A program made the translations under genes and the position numbers. From a virus, in IMG/VR virus record IMGVR_UViG_3300010430_000323, positions 1 through 31,920 of that record: DNA of 31,920 bases, one strand, 5' to 3'. Positions 19,791 to 27,862 of this stretch are shown in pieces. Under the pieces are notes generated by a model. The model saw only the letters and a list, made by a program, of their open reading frames with translations. It did not search any database and had not been told where the DNA came from. Every line of letters starts with the position of its first letter. Position 1 is the stretch's first letter.

Positions 19791-20299
19791 TATCCTATTC
19801 TGTTTTTAGGTTTCCATTTAGACTGTATTACATCGTAATAAAATTCAGCCGTTTCGTTTGGTCTTATTGCCCTGTCACCGTTATCTCTTAATAAAAATTT
19901 GTTGTCTTCATCGCTTCCACCATCATTATGTAAGAATCTTAAATCATTAATTAAGCTTATGTTGTTAATTCTTTTTACTATGTATCGTTTAGGGTCTGGT
20001 GCTTTTAAACCGCTTATCTCTCTGTTGTTAGCGTCTATATCTTGACGTACTAAATGCGAAGTTTCCCACCCTGAAGGCTCGTAATTATCTACTGTAGCTG
20101 TTAATGTTGGCGGTGTAATTACGTTTGTAAAAACTTCGTCTGAACTACTCATTAATTCAGCAACAGTTACCGAATTAGTACCGTCTGTAATTTCACCAGA
20201 AACAAAAATAGTTTTAGCCCAAATTTTAAGCCATATCCTATTAAGGACACCTAATTGACCCTCTTCGTTTGCTCTCGGTTTTATATTTGGTGTTGCCAT
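19790..20299 (-). CDS. Putative tail fibre/virion protein
   Basis: The protein has 169 aa. The N-terminal half includes NRIWLKIWAKTIFVSGEITDG, and the C-terminal part has DNGDRAIRPNETAEFYYDVIQSKW, reminiscent of tail-fibre tip modules that carry a small beta domain. It shares one base with both neighbours. Function is inferred from neighbours and composition only. Confidence 0.5.
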   Translation of the reverse strand: MATPNIKPRANEEGQLGVLNRIWLKIWAKTIFVSGEITDGTNSVTVAELMSSSDEVFTNVITPPTLTATVDNYEPSGWETSHLVRQDIDANNREISGLKAPDPKRYIVKRINNISLINDLRFLHNDGGSDEDNKFLLRDNGDRAIRPNETAEFYYDVIQSKWKPKNRIG

Positions 20300-20523
20300 T
20301 ATAATAAATTTTTAATCGTTATGTCGGTTCCTTCAGCCTCGTAATAAGGGTCATCTATTGTTGTCGGGTCTTCAGAAGGCACATAGTCCCCGTCTTCGTC
20401 AACTGTAAACATACCGTCCTGTGGTATTTCATTAAAGGGCGACCTTGGTTGTAAAGATAACCCGTTACCTAATGAAATTTCGAATAAATTATCGAAAAAA
20501 TTATTTACAGTAGTGTTACTCAC
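20299..20523 (-). CDS. Small acidic virion-region protein
   Basis: The protein has 74 aa, acidic in the second half (DEDGDYVPSEDPTTIDDPYY). No recognised family. It overlaps the 240-aa gene by four bases and the next gene by one, so it belongs to the same translational unit of tail-fibre region genes. Confidence 0.5.
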   Translation of the reverse strand: MSNTTVNNFFDNLFEISLGNGLSLQPRSPFNEIPQDGMFTVDEDGDYVPSEDPTTIDDPYYEAEGTDITIKNLL

Positions 20524-21242
20524 AGGTTTGTAGTGTTTATTTGTAGTTTTTTAGCATCAAAACCAGACTCAAATATTATGTTTATTTCTGATCTACACCT
20601 ATCAAGAACCCAAATTTGTTTTTTTTCTAACGGGAAACCTTCACCGATAACAGCCGGATCACCGCCAAGTTTTAACCATCCTTTCTTTTTGTTTTCATGG
20701 TAAAGTATAACCTCTTTAAAGTCTGTGTTTGCTGATAAAACAGTTTGACTTACTCCTGTTGGTGTTAGGCTTGTATAAGGTGCGCTATCTCCAAATGTAG
20801 ACGAACTACCTAAATTTACAGAAGCGTTAACGTTTAAGTTGCCACCTGTAAAAGTCATTTGTGAAGTTACAGCCTCCATTAAAGCTAATGTAGACTCACT
20901 TGCTCTAGTGCTTAAATTTACATCAAGTTTTGCAGTATCTAATGCAATTGCATCAAGTACCAACTTAACACTAGCTAAGGTCGTTTCTGTTGCGAAATCC
21001 TTTGAATCTAACGAAGCAAGTAATACCCTTGCAGCCTCTAAAGTTGCTTCTGTTGCTACTTTACCGTTCAACTCGGTTAGTTCGTCAATGATTTCTTGCA
21101 GTTGAGGGTTTGAACTTCCACCGCCTGAAGCGTCGATAAGCCTTTGAAGCATAACCAAAACCATTGATTGATAACAACCATCATAGCGATAGTCTACATT
21201 AGCTTCAATTGGATCTGGTGGTATGATAGGATCTAAAGTCAT
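20520..21242 (-). CDS. Tail-fibre-like protein with heptad-like repeats
   Basis: The protein has 240 aa. Residues about 50-125 contain repeated segments of the type KVATEATLEAARVLLASLD and DFATETTLASVKLVLDAIA, then ASESTLALMEA, a pattern of trimeric fibre shafts. The C-terminal domain is beta-rich (TDFKEVILYHENKKKGWLKL), a likely tip or attachment domain. N-terminal MTLDPIIPPDPIEANVDYR probably docks to the virion. It shares one base with the membrane protein gene upstream. Tail fibre or short-fibre function is likely but not proven. Confidence 0.6.
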   Translation of the reverse strand: MTLDPIIPPDPIEANVDYRYDGCYQSMVLVMLQRLIDASGGGSSNPQLQEIIDELTELNGKVATEATLEAARVLLASLDSKDFATETTLASVKLVLDAIALDTAKLDVNLSTRASESTLALMEAVTSQMTFTGGNLNVNASVNLGSSSTFGDSAPYTSLTPTGVSQTVLSANTDFKEVILYHENKKKGWLKLGGDPAVIGEGFPLEKKQIWVLDRCRSEINIIFESGFDAKKLQINTTNL

Positions 21243-21430
21243 TACTGTTCTTCAATTATTTTAATGTCTTTTTTTACAAACTTGATAGCTTCATCAATAC
21301 CAGCACCCGCAACAAGAACCCAAAAGGTAATGTGTTCGTGTTCTGTAATGTAAGCCGAAGCACCACCAACTAAAACAACCCCTTTCAAGGCTGTTAAGAA
21401 ATTAATTAAACGCTTTCTTTTTTTAGTCAC
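21242..21430 (-). CDS. Small two-TM membrane protein, holin-like
   Basis: The protein has 62 aa. A basic start (MTKKRKRLINF), two hydrophobic segments (about 11-29 and 34-52) and a charged C-terminus rich in Lys and Glu. This build fits a class II holin, although it is separated from the endolysin by four genes. It overlaps the neighbouring 61-aa membrane protein by four bases. Confidence 0.55.
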   Translation of the reverse strand: MTKKRKRLINFLTALKGVVLVGGASAYITEHEHITFWVLVAGAGIDEAIKFVKKDIKIIEEQ

Positions 21431-21612
21431 TTGAACCAGTTTTTTAATTGCGTTACAACTTTACGCCAGTTCGCAACCAATATTATAAAAAACGATATTA
21501 TACTAATATGACTACCTAAAAAATCAATGCTTTCATTAAAAGAAACCCTAGCAAAAGCGGTTTGAATAAACAAACAGATTAAACTTATTTTAGCTAGTGT
21601 TATTTCTTTCAT
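21427..21612 (-). CDS. Small two-TM membrane protein
   Basis: The protein has 61 aa. Hydrophobic segments at about residues 4-20 and 33-49 with a short loop between and a basic, Trp-containing tail (ANWRKVVTQLKNWFK). Paired with the following small membrane protein by a four-base overlap. Together they may form a holin/antiholin-like pair; this is inference from size and pairing. Confidence 0.55.
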   Translation of the reverse strand: MKEITLAKISLICLFIQTAFARVSFNESIDFLGSHISIISFFIILVANWRKVVTQLKNWFK

Positions 21613-21794
21613 TATTTCTTTTTTTGATCGTTTAAAACAGCGGTTAAAGCTTCAATTGCTCCAGCGCACTTTGTAGCTGTCACGCTAAAGTTTGCAACGT
21701 GTTGTTCTGCTTGTGCTTGTTGTCCTTTTAACGCTTCTATTCTTTCTTCAATAGTTGCTACCTTTTTTACTGGTGCTTTCTTTTTTCGTGCCAT
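21612..21794 (-). CDS. Small coiled-coil protein with basic N-terminus
   Basis: The protein has 60 aa. N-terminal MARKKKAPVKK is strongly basic; the rest is a helix rich in Ala, Gln and Glu (IEERIEALKGQQAQAEQHVA). It shares one base with the next gene. Unknown function in the virion/lysis region. Confidence 0.5.
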   Translation of the reverse strand: MARKKKAPVKKVATIEERIEALKGQQAQAEQHVANFSVTATKCAGAIEALTAVLNDQKKK

Positions 21795-21806
21795 TTTTTA
21801 AGTTTT

Positions 21807-22148
21807 TTAAATTCCTGAAATAGTTGCTAAATAATTTAAGCCGTCAAGGTACGCTTTTACTTCATCATGTGCAACCGAAATTGTTTGAGCTTTCCAAGTT
21901 TCAGGATCATCGTTATTTGAAAGATCATAATACTTTGAAGCAACAGTAAAACCTTCTACACCATCTAAATTAATTGTGCTTTTTCCTGCGTTGTAATCAG
22001 CTTCTGAACCATAAGCGTATAAAGCTACTTGAATAGTTTTACCATCTTGTGGTGATGCAAATTCAAGTCTTAATAATACGTTATCTATTTCAACGGTTGT
22101 ACCCTTAAAATAAAGTTTTTCTTCGTTTGGTGTTGTTATTGTAATCAT
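21807..22148 (-). CDS. Small beta-rich virion-region protein
   Basis: The protein has 113 aa, probably beta-sandwich: alternating polar and hydrophobic stretches (VLLRLEFASPQDGKTIQVAL and STINLDGVEGFTVASKYYDL). No signal or TM. It lies between the tail fibre gene and the small coiled-coil gene. A fibre-associated or decoration protein is possible; the family is not recognised. Confidence 0.55.
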   Translation of the reverse strand: MITITTPNEEKLYFKGTTVEIDNVLLRLEFASPQDGKTIQVALYAYGSEADYNAGKSTINLDGVEGFTVASKYYDLSNNDDPETWKAQTISVAHDEVKAYLDGLNYLATISGI

Positions 22149-22158
22149 GTTTTTTGTT

Positions 22159-23739
22159 TTAATCGTATAAAGCTAAATACCTAACCGTTCCATTAACGTT
22201 AATAGGTAAAAAATCAGTTGAAATTGTTTTACTAAGTACCGTTGTTTGATCGCTTCTTATTGTTCCTACAACGTGAAGTTTAGCACCAGCAGCCACCAAA
22301 CCAACCGAAGCTCCAAATATAGCACCTGTTGATGTGAACTTTACCCTTGTATTAGCATTAGTAAAATTAGAACCTAAAGAGAATTTAATATCTCCGTTTC
22401 TTGAACCTATAGCAAAATCATTTGTACCCCTAATTCCGAAACTATTATTAATTAATTCTAAATTACCACCTACGCCATAAGTTGAACCACCCATCAAAAA
22501 CTGCCCCTTTATACCTGTGTCGTTGTAATAAGCAAATTCAGAAAGGCTACCTGCTGAGGTTCCTGTTATTGTGTTTACTACTACGTTATTTGTTTGTGTT
22601 ATGTCTCCCGTTGTTAATGTTAAATCTGTTGCTATTTTTGCTGCCCCTCTAACGTCTAGCTCTGCACCTGCCGATATTAAACCAACTGCTGCGCCAAATA
22701 TAGCACCCGTAGGCGTAAACTTTACTCTAGTGTTTGCATTTGTAAAGTCACCACCTAAAGAGAATTTAATCACTCCATTCCTTGAGCCTATTGGAAAATC
22801 ATCAGTTGTTCTTATTCCGAAAGTATTGTTAATTAATTCTAAATTTCCACCAACTCCGTATGTCGAGCCACCCATTAAAAACTGTGCCCTTACGCCCGTG
22901 TCGTTGTAATAAGCGGAATCAGAAAGGCTACCCGCTGAGGTTCCTGTTATTGTGTTGTTAATAACTGTGTCAGATTGTGCTATATTTCCATTTACTGTTG
23001 CATTACCATCTATCCTAGTATCACCTGATACGTGTAGTTTTGCGGTTGGTGTTATCCCAATTCCAAAATTACCACCAGCTACCACAGTCCTATCATTAAA
23101 AACCTCTAAAGCTATTAAACCAGATGCGTTTTCTACAGATAAAGCCTTACTTGCACCTAGTGAATTTTCACCAACTAAATTTAAAGCTGTTCCTGCTACG
23201 GGTGTTGCCGTGTTTCCTATTGCAACCCCATTAGGATTTATTCTTAACCTGTTATTTGCCCCATCTTTAAACTGTAAATCGTTACCGTTTACGTTGTAAA
23301 ATCTTGAAGGATCAGTAAGTGTTAAATCGTTTGTTTGTAAGTTTGTGTCTACACCTCCGCCACCAAAAGTAGCCCAAACTCCAGCAGTATATTCCATCCA
23401 TGAAGTAGTAGCTACATTGTAACATAAAGAACCGTCAACAGGCGTTACGGGGTTTGCTATTGAGTTTGTAAAACGTACCCAATCACCAAAGGTAGCAAGA
23501 CCGCCCCACGAACCATCTATTACACCAGCCCCAATAAGAACGTAAATATCACCGTCAGCCGTTGTAGGTGCTGCCAGTGTACCATCAACAAAATTAATTG
23601 CTTTTGGTAGCTCCATTTGCTCACGATAAGTTGATAAGCCTAGTTCATCCTTCCAAGGGAACGTGTTAATAGTAGCAGGAATAAACCCTTTCGGATCGTG
23701 CTTGTTTGCTTCGTCTAATAATAAATGTAGATTACTCAT
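22159..23739 (-). CDS. Tail fibre protein with tandem duplicated module
   Basis: The protein has 526 aa. The N-terminal part resembles the DUF2793-type fibre head (WGGLATFGDWVRFTNS then PVDGSLCYNVATTSWMEY), followed by a strand-repeat shaft, as shown by GIGITPTAKLHVSGDTRID and similar lines found in fibre proteins. Two modules of about 103 residues, 127 residues apart, share runs such as QFLMGGSTYGVGGNLELIN. There is no evident S74 autoproteolytic chaperone at the C-terminus, which ends soon after the second module. It overlaps the adaptor-like gene by four bases. Host recognition is the likely role. Confidence 0.75.
   Translation of the reverse strand: MSNLHLLLDEANKHDPKGFIPATINTFPWKDELGLSTYREQMELPKAINFVDGTLAAPTTADGDIYVLIGAGVIDGSWGGLATFGDWVRFTNSIANPVTPVDGSLCYNVATTSWMEYTAGVWATFGGGGVDTNLQTNDLTLTDPSRFYNVNGNDLQFKDGANNRLRINPNGVAIGNTATPVAGTALNLVGENSLGASKALSVENASGLIALEVFNDRTVVAGGNFGIGITPTAKLHVSGDTRIDGNATVNGNIAQSDTVINNTITGTSAGSLSDSAYYNDTGVRAQFLMGGSTYGVGGNLELINNTFGIRTTDDFPIGSRNGVIKFSLGGDFTNANTRVKFTPTGAIFGAAVGLISAGAELDVRGAAKIATDLTLTTGDITQTNNVVVNTITGTSAGSLSEFAYYNDTGIKGQFLMGGSTYGVGGNLELINNSFGIRGTNDFAIGSRNGDIKFSLGSNFTNANTRVKFTSTGAIFGASVGLVAAGAKLHVVGTIRSDQTTVLSKTISTDFLPINVNGTVRYLALYD
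22270..22959 (-). repeat. Tandem duplication within the tail fibre gene
   Basis: Segments at about 22270-22578 and 22651-22959 are similar along their length with a constant offset of 381 bases (127 codons). The offset is the same at both ends that I aligned (22301 with 22682, and 22561 with 22942). Many differences are silent, which shows an old duplication kept by selection, or repeated gene conversion. Confidence 0.85.
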
Positions 23740-24227
23740 ATTGGAAAGAATCTTCGAAAATTAGGTTCGTAAATTATGTCATCTTCTACAAATAAAGGAT
23801 AAGTTGCAGCGTTATCAATTAAGAAGTTACCCAATTGTAAACAGTAATCGAACTCCCTTTGCTTTATAACTGCTAAGATTCTTTTTGCTGAAGTTGCCGC
23901 CGCTGATTTGCTCCATTGGGTATGGTTTTCCATTATCCCTTGGTTGTTTGTCTTGCGTTCTAAGTCTTTTGAATACCCTTCAAAAGCAACCGCGTACGCT
24001 TCAGCATTTACAACAATGTCATAAACTGCTTGATCGTTTGCGCTTAATGGTGTTCCCGGCAATAAAGCAACCTTTGCAACTAAATCAGCGTAATAACCAG
24101 CGGTTAAAATACAGCTTATCACCGTATCTTCTGTGTACTGTATTGATGTACTAAAGAAAGAAGGATCAAGCGCCACCACTGGCGATACTATAACCTTAAT
24201 TTCGTCTGCTGTCATTAAATTAGCCAC
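23736..24227 (-). CDS. Head-tail adaptor-like protein (DUF6712-like)
   Basis: The protein has 163 aa, mostly helical. Features: a first helix and loop (MTADEIKVIVSPVV), a long helical part, KTNNQGIMENHTQWSKSAAA (106-125) and a last helix with EFDYCLQLGNFLIDNAATYP. The pattern resembles the DUF6712-type head-tail connector of Bacteroidota phages. Those normally lie after the capsid gene, so finding it after the tail tube candidate is unusual. A tail protein is the alternative. It starts two bases after the 58-aa gene and overlaps the fibre gene by four. Confidence 0.5.
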   Translation of the reverse strand: MANLMTADEIKVIVSPVVALDPSFFSTSIQYTEDTVISCILTAGYYADLVAKVALLPGTPLSANDQAVYDIVVNAEAYAVAFEGYSKDLERKTNNQGIMENHTQWSKSAAATSAKRILAVIKQREFDYCLQLGNFLIDNAATYPLFVEDDIIYEPNFRRFFPI

Positions 24228-24229
24228 GA

Positions 24230-24406
24230 TTATTTAACTTTTTTAGTTATCGATCTAAGCCCCAAACCATACAAGGCTTTTAAAGTTGATTGTGGTAACC
24301 CGTTGTTTAACTTAATTACCTTGCCTTTAAAACTTAACTGAGTTCCTACACTTTTAATATTAACTGTGTATTCTTTAACTTCTTTTTTCTTCTTTTCTTC
24401 AGCCAT
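24230..24406 (-). CDS. Small basic protein after the tail tube terminator
   Basis: The protein has 58 aa. N-terminal MAEEKKKKEVKEYTVNIKS is Lys-rich, followed by a small domain (TLKALYGLGLRSITKKVK). The stop is two bases before the adaptor-like ATG. In build it recalls the 62-aa gene at 2462-2650, basic head then small domain with Lys-Lys near the end. No family recognised; a small virion assembly protein is inferred from neighbours. Confidence 0.55.
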   Translation of the reverse strand: MAEEKKKKEVKEYTVNIKSVGTQLSFKGKVIKLNNGLPQSTLKALYGLGLRSITKKVK

Positions 24407-24418
24407 AACAAATAAATT

Positions 24419-24454
24419 AAAAAAAAAGCCTCACAATTAACTTGCAAGGCTTTT
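24419..24454 (-). terminator. Intrinsic terminator after the tail tube candidate
   Basis: On the minus strand AAAAGCCT and AGGCTTTT pair, extended inward by TGCAA with TTGTG (two G-U type pairs), making a stem of up to 13 bp with loop GTTAA, followed by nine T. It would isolate the highly expressed tail tube mRNA, as the capsid terminator does. Confidence 0.9.
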
Positions 24455-24479
24455 AAGTTTATATTAAAAACCTAGAATC

Positions 24480-25067
24480 TTATCCTAAGTTTACAGTTGT
24501 ACCTGTTGCACCATCTTCTACAACAATAGAACCAGTAAAGAACCTTACAGATTCGCCTTGTGTTGCTGTTATAATAGTGTTGTAACCGTTTACACCTCCT
24601 TGCTCAGCTTCAGACGTTGTATTGAAAGCGAAAGTTGCACCAGCATCAGAACCCATTTTCTTATCTAATCCAATTACAACCGCTTTTCTGTTTCCAGATG
24701 CAGCCAATTCGTAAAGCTCACAAATAAGTACTAGCTTTTGTTTTCCGTACTCTTCTAATAAAAACGATTTATCTTTATCTAAGTTCGGAATTAAAGCATT
24801 TGCAGTAATAGTATGAACGTTACCACCTCCATCTTTAGCGTTTTCACTTGCTAAATCTTTAGTAGATACTTTTCCTTCGATTTGCATGAAGAAACCACCA
24901 GCTTGCAAAGCTAACGTTGTAATGTCATGTGTAGTTGTTCCAAATACCGTTGCACTATCATCTAATTGACGTACTGGTGCTAAATAAATGTTTCCTAAAC
25001 CAGCTAATGGAAAATCATCACCACATTGATTTAAGATGTTGTCTGTTAATGGGCAAAATTCAGCCAT
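24480..25067 (-). CDS. Major tail tube protein candidate
   Basis: The protein has 195 aa, beta-rich with Gly/Thr-rich loops (TLALQAGGFFMQIEGKVSTK and GDDFPLAGLGNIYLAPVRQL), in the size range of siphovirus tail tube proteins. Strong circumstantial evidence for high expression: its own promoter element (25098-25105), the same A/T-rich 14-mer leader as the capsid gene, and a strong terminator directly after it. It neighbours the tape measure gene. The usual order is tube before tape measure; here it is after. No catalytic motif. Confidence 0.65.
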   Translation of the reverse strand: MAEFCPLTDNILNQCGDDFPLAGLGNIYLAPVRQLDDSATVFGTTTHDITTLALQAGGFFMQIEGKVSTKDLASENAKDGGGNVHTITANALIPNLDKDKSFLLEEYGKQKLVLICELYELAASGNRKAVVIGLDKKMGSDAGATFAFNTTSEAEQGGVNGYNTIITATQGESVRFFTGSIVVEDGATGTTVNLG

Positions 25068-25077
25068 AATTTTAAAG

Positions 25078-25091
25078 TTTTAATTATTAAT
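25078..25091 (-). promoter_or_regulatory. A/T-rich translation leader of the tail tube candidate
   Basis: ATTAATAATTAAAA, identical to the 14-mer before the capsid gene, ends 10 bases before the ATG (9 at the capsid). No Shine-Dalgarno sequence is seen. Confidence 0.55.
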
Positions 25092-25097
25092 GTTATT

Positions 25098-25105
25098 CAA
25101 ATATA
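25098..25105 (-). promoter_or_regulatory. -7 promoter element of the tail tube candidate
   Basis: TATATTTG on the minus strand is a perfect TAnnTTTG element about 30 bases before the ATG. No TTG lies 20 bases further upstream, so the promoter is half-site only by sequence. Confidence 0.5.
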
Positions 25106-25150
25106 AATTAAATAATCGAGCTTTTTTTAATGTTCGTCGATGTTTTTATT

Positions 25151-27856
25151 TTAAAAACTTGCTGAATCTTGAATTGTTTCTACCCTGTTAGCTACTCCGG
25201 TTGTTTCAGAAGCAACGTTCTGAACCTTAATAGTGTTGATTGAAGCTGCTATCCTAGCTTCTAAATCGGCTAAATCTAAACTGCTACTTTGATTTGTTAC
25301 ATTGTTAGTTATACCACCGTTGCCGAACTTGCTTAAAGCTCCTGTACTTGGTGAAGCAACACTGCCCAAAGCAACACCGCCGCCGTCTTGATTAATAGCT
25401 GACAACAAAGGAAGGTGTTTTGCTGTGCTTCTTTTGTTTATAATAGCTTCACCCCCTTCAGCTTCTTGATTGTTACCTAGATTTACACCACCGAAAGCGT
25501 GACTAGCTCCATGAATTACACCACCCTTTGAAAACTTTTGTGATCCAACTATTCCAGCTTGTACGGCGCTTCTTGCAATTGCAATTCCACTTAAAACAGC
25601 TGCTTGTGAAATACCAGCGGCACCAAAAGTAACAGCGTTTGCAGGGTTCGCCGCTGCTGCTGCTGCGATAGCTGAAAGTTCTTTCGCTAAGTCAATCGCA
25701 ATTACTGCAATGTCTAACTTTTTCTTTTTGTTAAAAGCAGTCTTTTCAATTTCTAGCTTTTTCTTTTCAAATTCTTCTTGAGTAATTAAACCGCCTTGCA
25801 ATTTAGCGTCAAGGTTTGCTAGTTCAATATCTTTTTCCCTGTTTGATCTGGATTCGAACCCGTTTAATAATGCTTTTCCTGAATCGGCTATTAAGTCAGC
25901 AGTTGCAGCGTTTACCTCTCTTTTAAAGTCCTCGTTTGCTTGTAATCGTTCTTTTTCTTTTTCGTCTATCCCTGCTTGTGCTTCTTGTTCTAATTCAGCT
26001 TTAGCAATTTTGTTTTCTAGCTCAACAGTTGCAACTTCTTCGCCGTTTAACTTTGCTTTTTCAACTCTTAAAGCCCCAATTGAATCAAGTAATTCACGTT
26101 CTTTTTCTAATTTTTGTTCATTGGTTTCGTCAATAGTTGCTAATTCTAATTGCCTTGCTAATTCTAAACCTTGTATTTGCTTGTCTATTAGTTCGGTTTG
26201 TTGTTTTATCTTCTCTTCAGCGGCTTTTGTTTCTGCTTTGGCTATGTCGTCAATTGCTTTTAAACGCTTATCTTCAGCAGCTTTTGCAATGCTGTTAGAT
26301 TTATTCCTAATTTCAATACTTTTTTCAGTTGCTTGAGCTTCTATTCTTTCGCGTTCTGCTATTAAGTCTTGGATTTCTGTTTGCGCTGCAATATCCGTGT
26401 CACTTCCTACAGCTTTTAACTTAGCCAGTTTTACTTGTCTGTTAACTTGATCAACCTCTAACTTAGTAACGTCTTTTAATGCTTGTTGAGCTTTTCCAGC
26501 CGCCACAAGTTGTTCTTGTGTAGTTGCGTTGGTATCTTCTGCGATTTTCTTTTGTTGAGCAAAAATTAATAACCCCTTTTCCCTTTCTCGGTTTAAACTA
26601 ATTCCAGCTCTTTCAATTTGCTTTGTGATCCTGTCAATTTCTGAACCACGTTCGGCAGCTTCACCAAAGAAATCACCAACAGCACTAGCAGCCTCCTTTA
26701 CTTTTTCAGCGTCAACACCTAAAGACAATTCAATAGTAGCGTCCTTTAATTCACTAAAAGAGCTTGTTACTTCTTGTTTAGCTGTTTCTAAATCCTTTTC
26801 AAGTTGTTCTTTATCAATAAACTTTCCAATTAAAGGAACGTCTGAAAGAACTTTCTTAATTCCTAAACCGATTAACTTAAACGAATTAATATAAGCACCA
26901 GCCGCCGCCTTTATTAGTTTTGGAACTGCTAAAATTCTAGTTATTAAATTGTCTTTTATTGCGTTACCTAAATCAATAACAGCCTGTTTTGGATCCGCAA
27001 AGGCTTTCTTTAACCTATCAAGGCCGCTTGTTGCTAAGTTCTGAACAACTCCTAGTATTGAGTTCATTATCTCTTGAAGCGGTCTTAAAACCTTTGTTAA
27101 GGCATCAACTCCACGTTGAGTAGACAAGAAAGCAGCAACTAAAGCGCCTAAAGCAACAACAATAGCACCAATCCCAGTAGCTATTAGAGCAATTCTAAAA
27201 GATTTTAACCCTTTATTTGTCGCTTTTGTACTGGCCGCTGCTCCTTTTTGGGCTGTTGTGTACTTCCCTATTGATTCTTTTACGCTCCCTAACTGAGTAA
27301 CTATACTTTGTATTTGTTGACCGAATCCACCCATTATAGGAAGTACACCCGTCATAGCGTCGCCGTAGTTACCTACATTCCTAGCTGTTGTTCCGTAACC
27401 TTTTTCAAGCTCTTTTAGTTTTTCCCCTTGATCTTTTACTTTTTTGTTTAACTCCCTACCTACTTTGGTGTTTTTTATTTCTTCTTCAGTCAACAGCCTT
27501 AAAGCGTCTTTATCTTTTACGTGTTGCGCTGCTAGTTGAGCTACTGAACCTTTAGCTAACCTATTTGCTTTTGCAGAAATATTAACAGCTTTTGAAGTCT
27601 CGTTAAATTCTTGCTGTGTTTGTTTTTGAATTAGGTTATTTTGTACCTGTTGTTCAGCTAAATCTTTTAGAGCCGCTGTCTGTTCGTCTGTTGCCCCTTT
27701 GGATTCATCAATTTCTTTTACTAAATCCTTTTCAACTTTTGACAGCTTCTTTTTTTCCGCTGCAAGTGCGTTTAATTCCTCCTGTAAAAGATTAAGCGTT
27801 TTAAGTTGTTCGTTTGCACCGTCTAACCTTACTTTTATTATTACATCGTCAGCCAT
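25151..27856 (-). CDS. Tail tape measure protein
   Basis: The protein has 901 aa. It sets tail length and passes into the host membrane during DNA injection. Residues 1-160 are helical coiled coil (LLQEELNALAAEKKKLSKVE). A hydrophobic segment lies at about 222-244 (ALIATGIGAIVVALGALV), and a further long Lys/Glu/Gln coiled coil occupies roughly 400-650. The C-terminus has the Gly-rich SKGGVIHGASHAFGGVNLG followed by EAEGGEAIINKRSTAKHLP, which I recognise from Bacteroidota tape measure proteins. At the usual 0.15 nm per residue the tail would be near 135 nm. It starts six bases after the hub-like gene. Confidence 0.88.
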   Translation of the reverse strand: MADDVIIKVRLDGANEQLKTLNLLQEELNALAAEKKKLSKVEKDLVKEIDESKGATDEQTAALKDLAEQQVQNNLIQKQTQQEFNETSKAVNISAKANRLAKGSVAQLAAQHVKDKDALRLLTEEEIKNTKVGRELNKKVKDQGEKLKELEKGYGTTARNVGNYGDAMTGVLPIMGGFGQQIQSIVTQLGSVKESIGKYTTAQKGAAASTKATNKGLKSFRIALIATGIGAIVVALGALVAAFLSTQRGVDALTKVLRPLQEIMNSILGVVQNLATSGLDRLKKAFADPKQAVIDLGNAIKDNLITRILAVPKLIKAAAGAYINSFKLIGLGIKKVLSDVPLIGKFIDKEQLEKDLETAKQEVTSSFSELKDATIELSLGVDAEKVKEAASAVGDFFGEAAERGSEIDRITKQIERAGISLNREREKGLLIFAQQKKIAEDTNATTQEQLVAAGKAQQALKDVTKLEVDQVNRQVKLAKLKAVGSDTDIAAQTEIQDLIAERERIEAQATEKSIEIRNKSNSIAKAAEDKRLKAIDDIAKAETKAAEEKIKQQTELIDKQIQGLELARQLELATIDETNEQKLEKERELLDSIGALRVEKAKLNGEEVATVELENKIAKAELEQEAQAGIDEKEKERLQANEDFKREVNAATADLIADSGKALLNGFESRSNREKDIELANLDAKLQGGLITQEEFEKKKLEIEKTAFNKKKKLDIAVIAIDLAKELSAIAAAAAANPANAVTFGAAGISQAAVLSGIAIARSAVQAGIVGSQKFSKGGVIHGASHAFGGVNLGNNQEAEGGEAIINKRSTAKHLPLLSAINQDGGGVALGSVASPSTGALSKFGNGGITNNVTNQSSSLDLADLEARIAASINTIKVQNVASETTGVANRVETIQDSASF

Positions 27857-27862
27857 AACTTT

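Noticed and set aside
26010-26894. Plus-strand open frames opposite the tape measure gene
   Set aside because: Ser/Phe-rich antisense shadows of Lys/Glu/Ala-rich coiled coil coding; the tape measure frame is clearly the real one.
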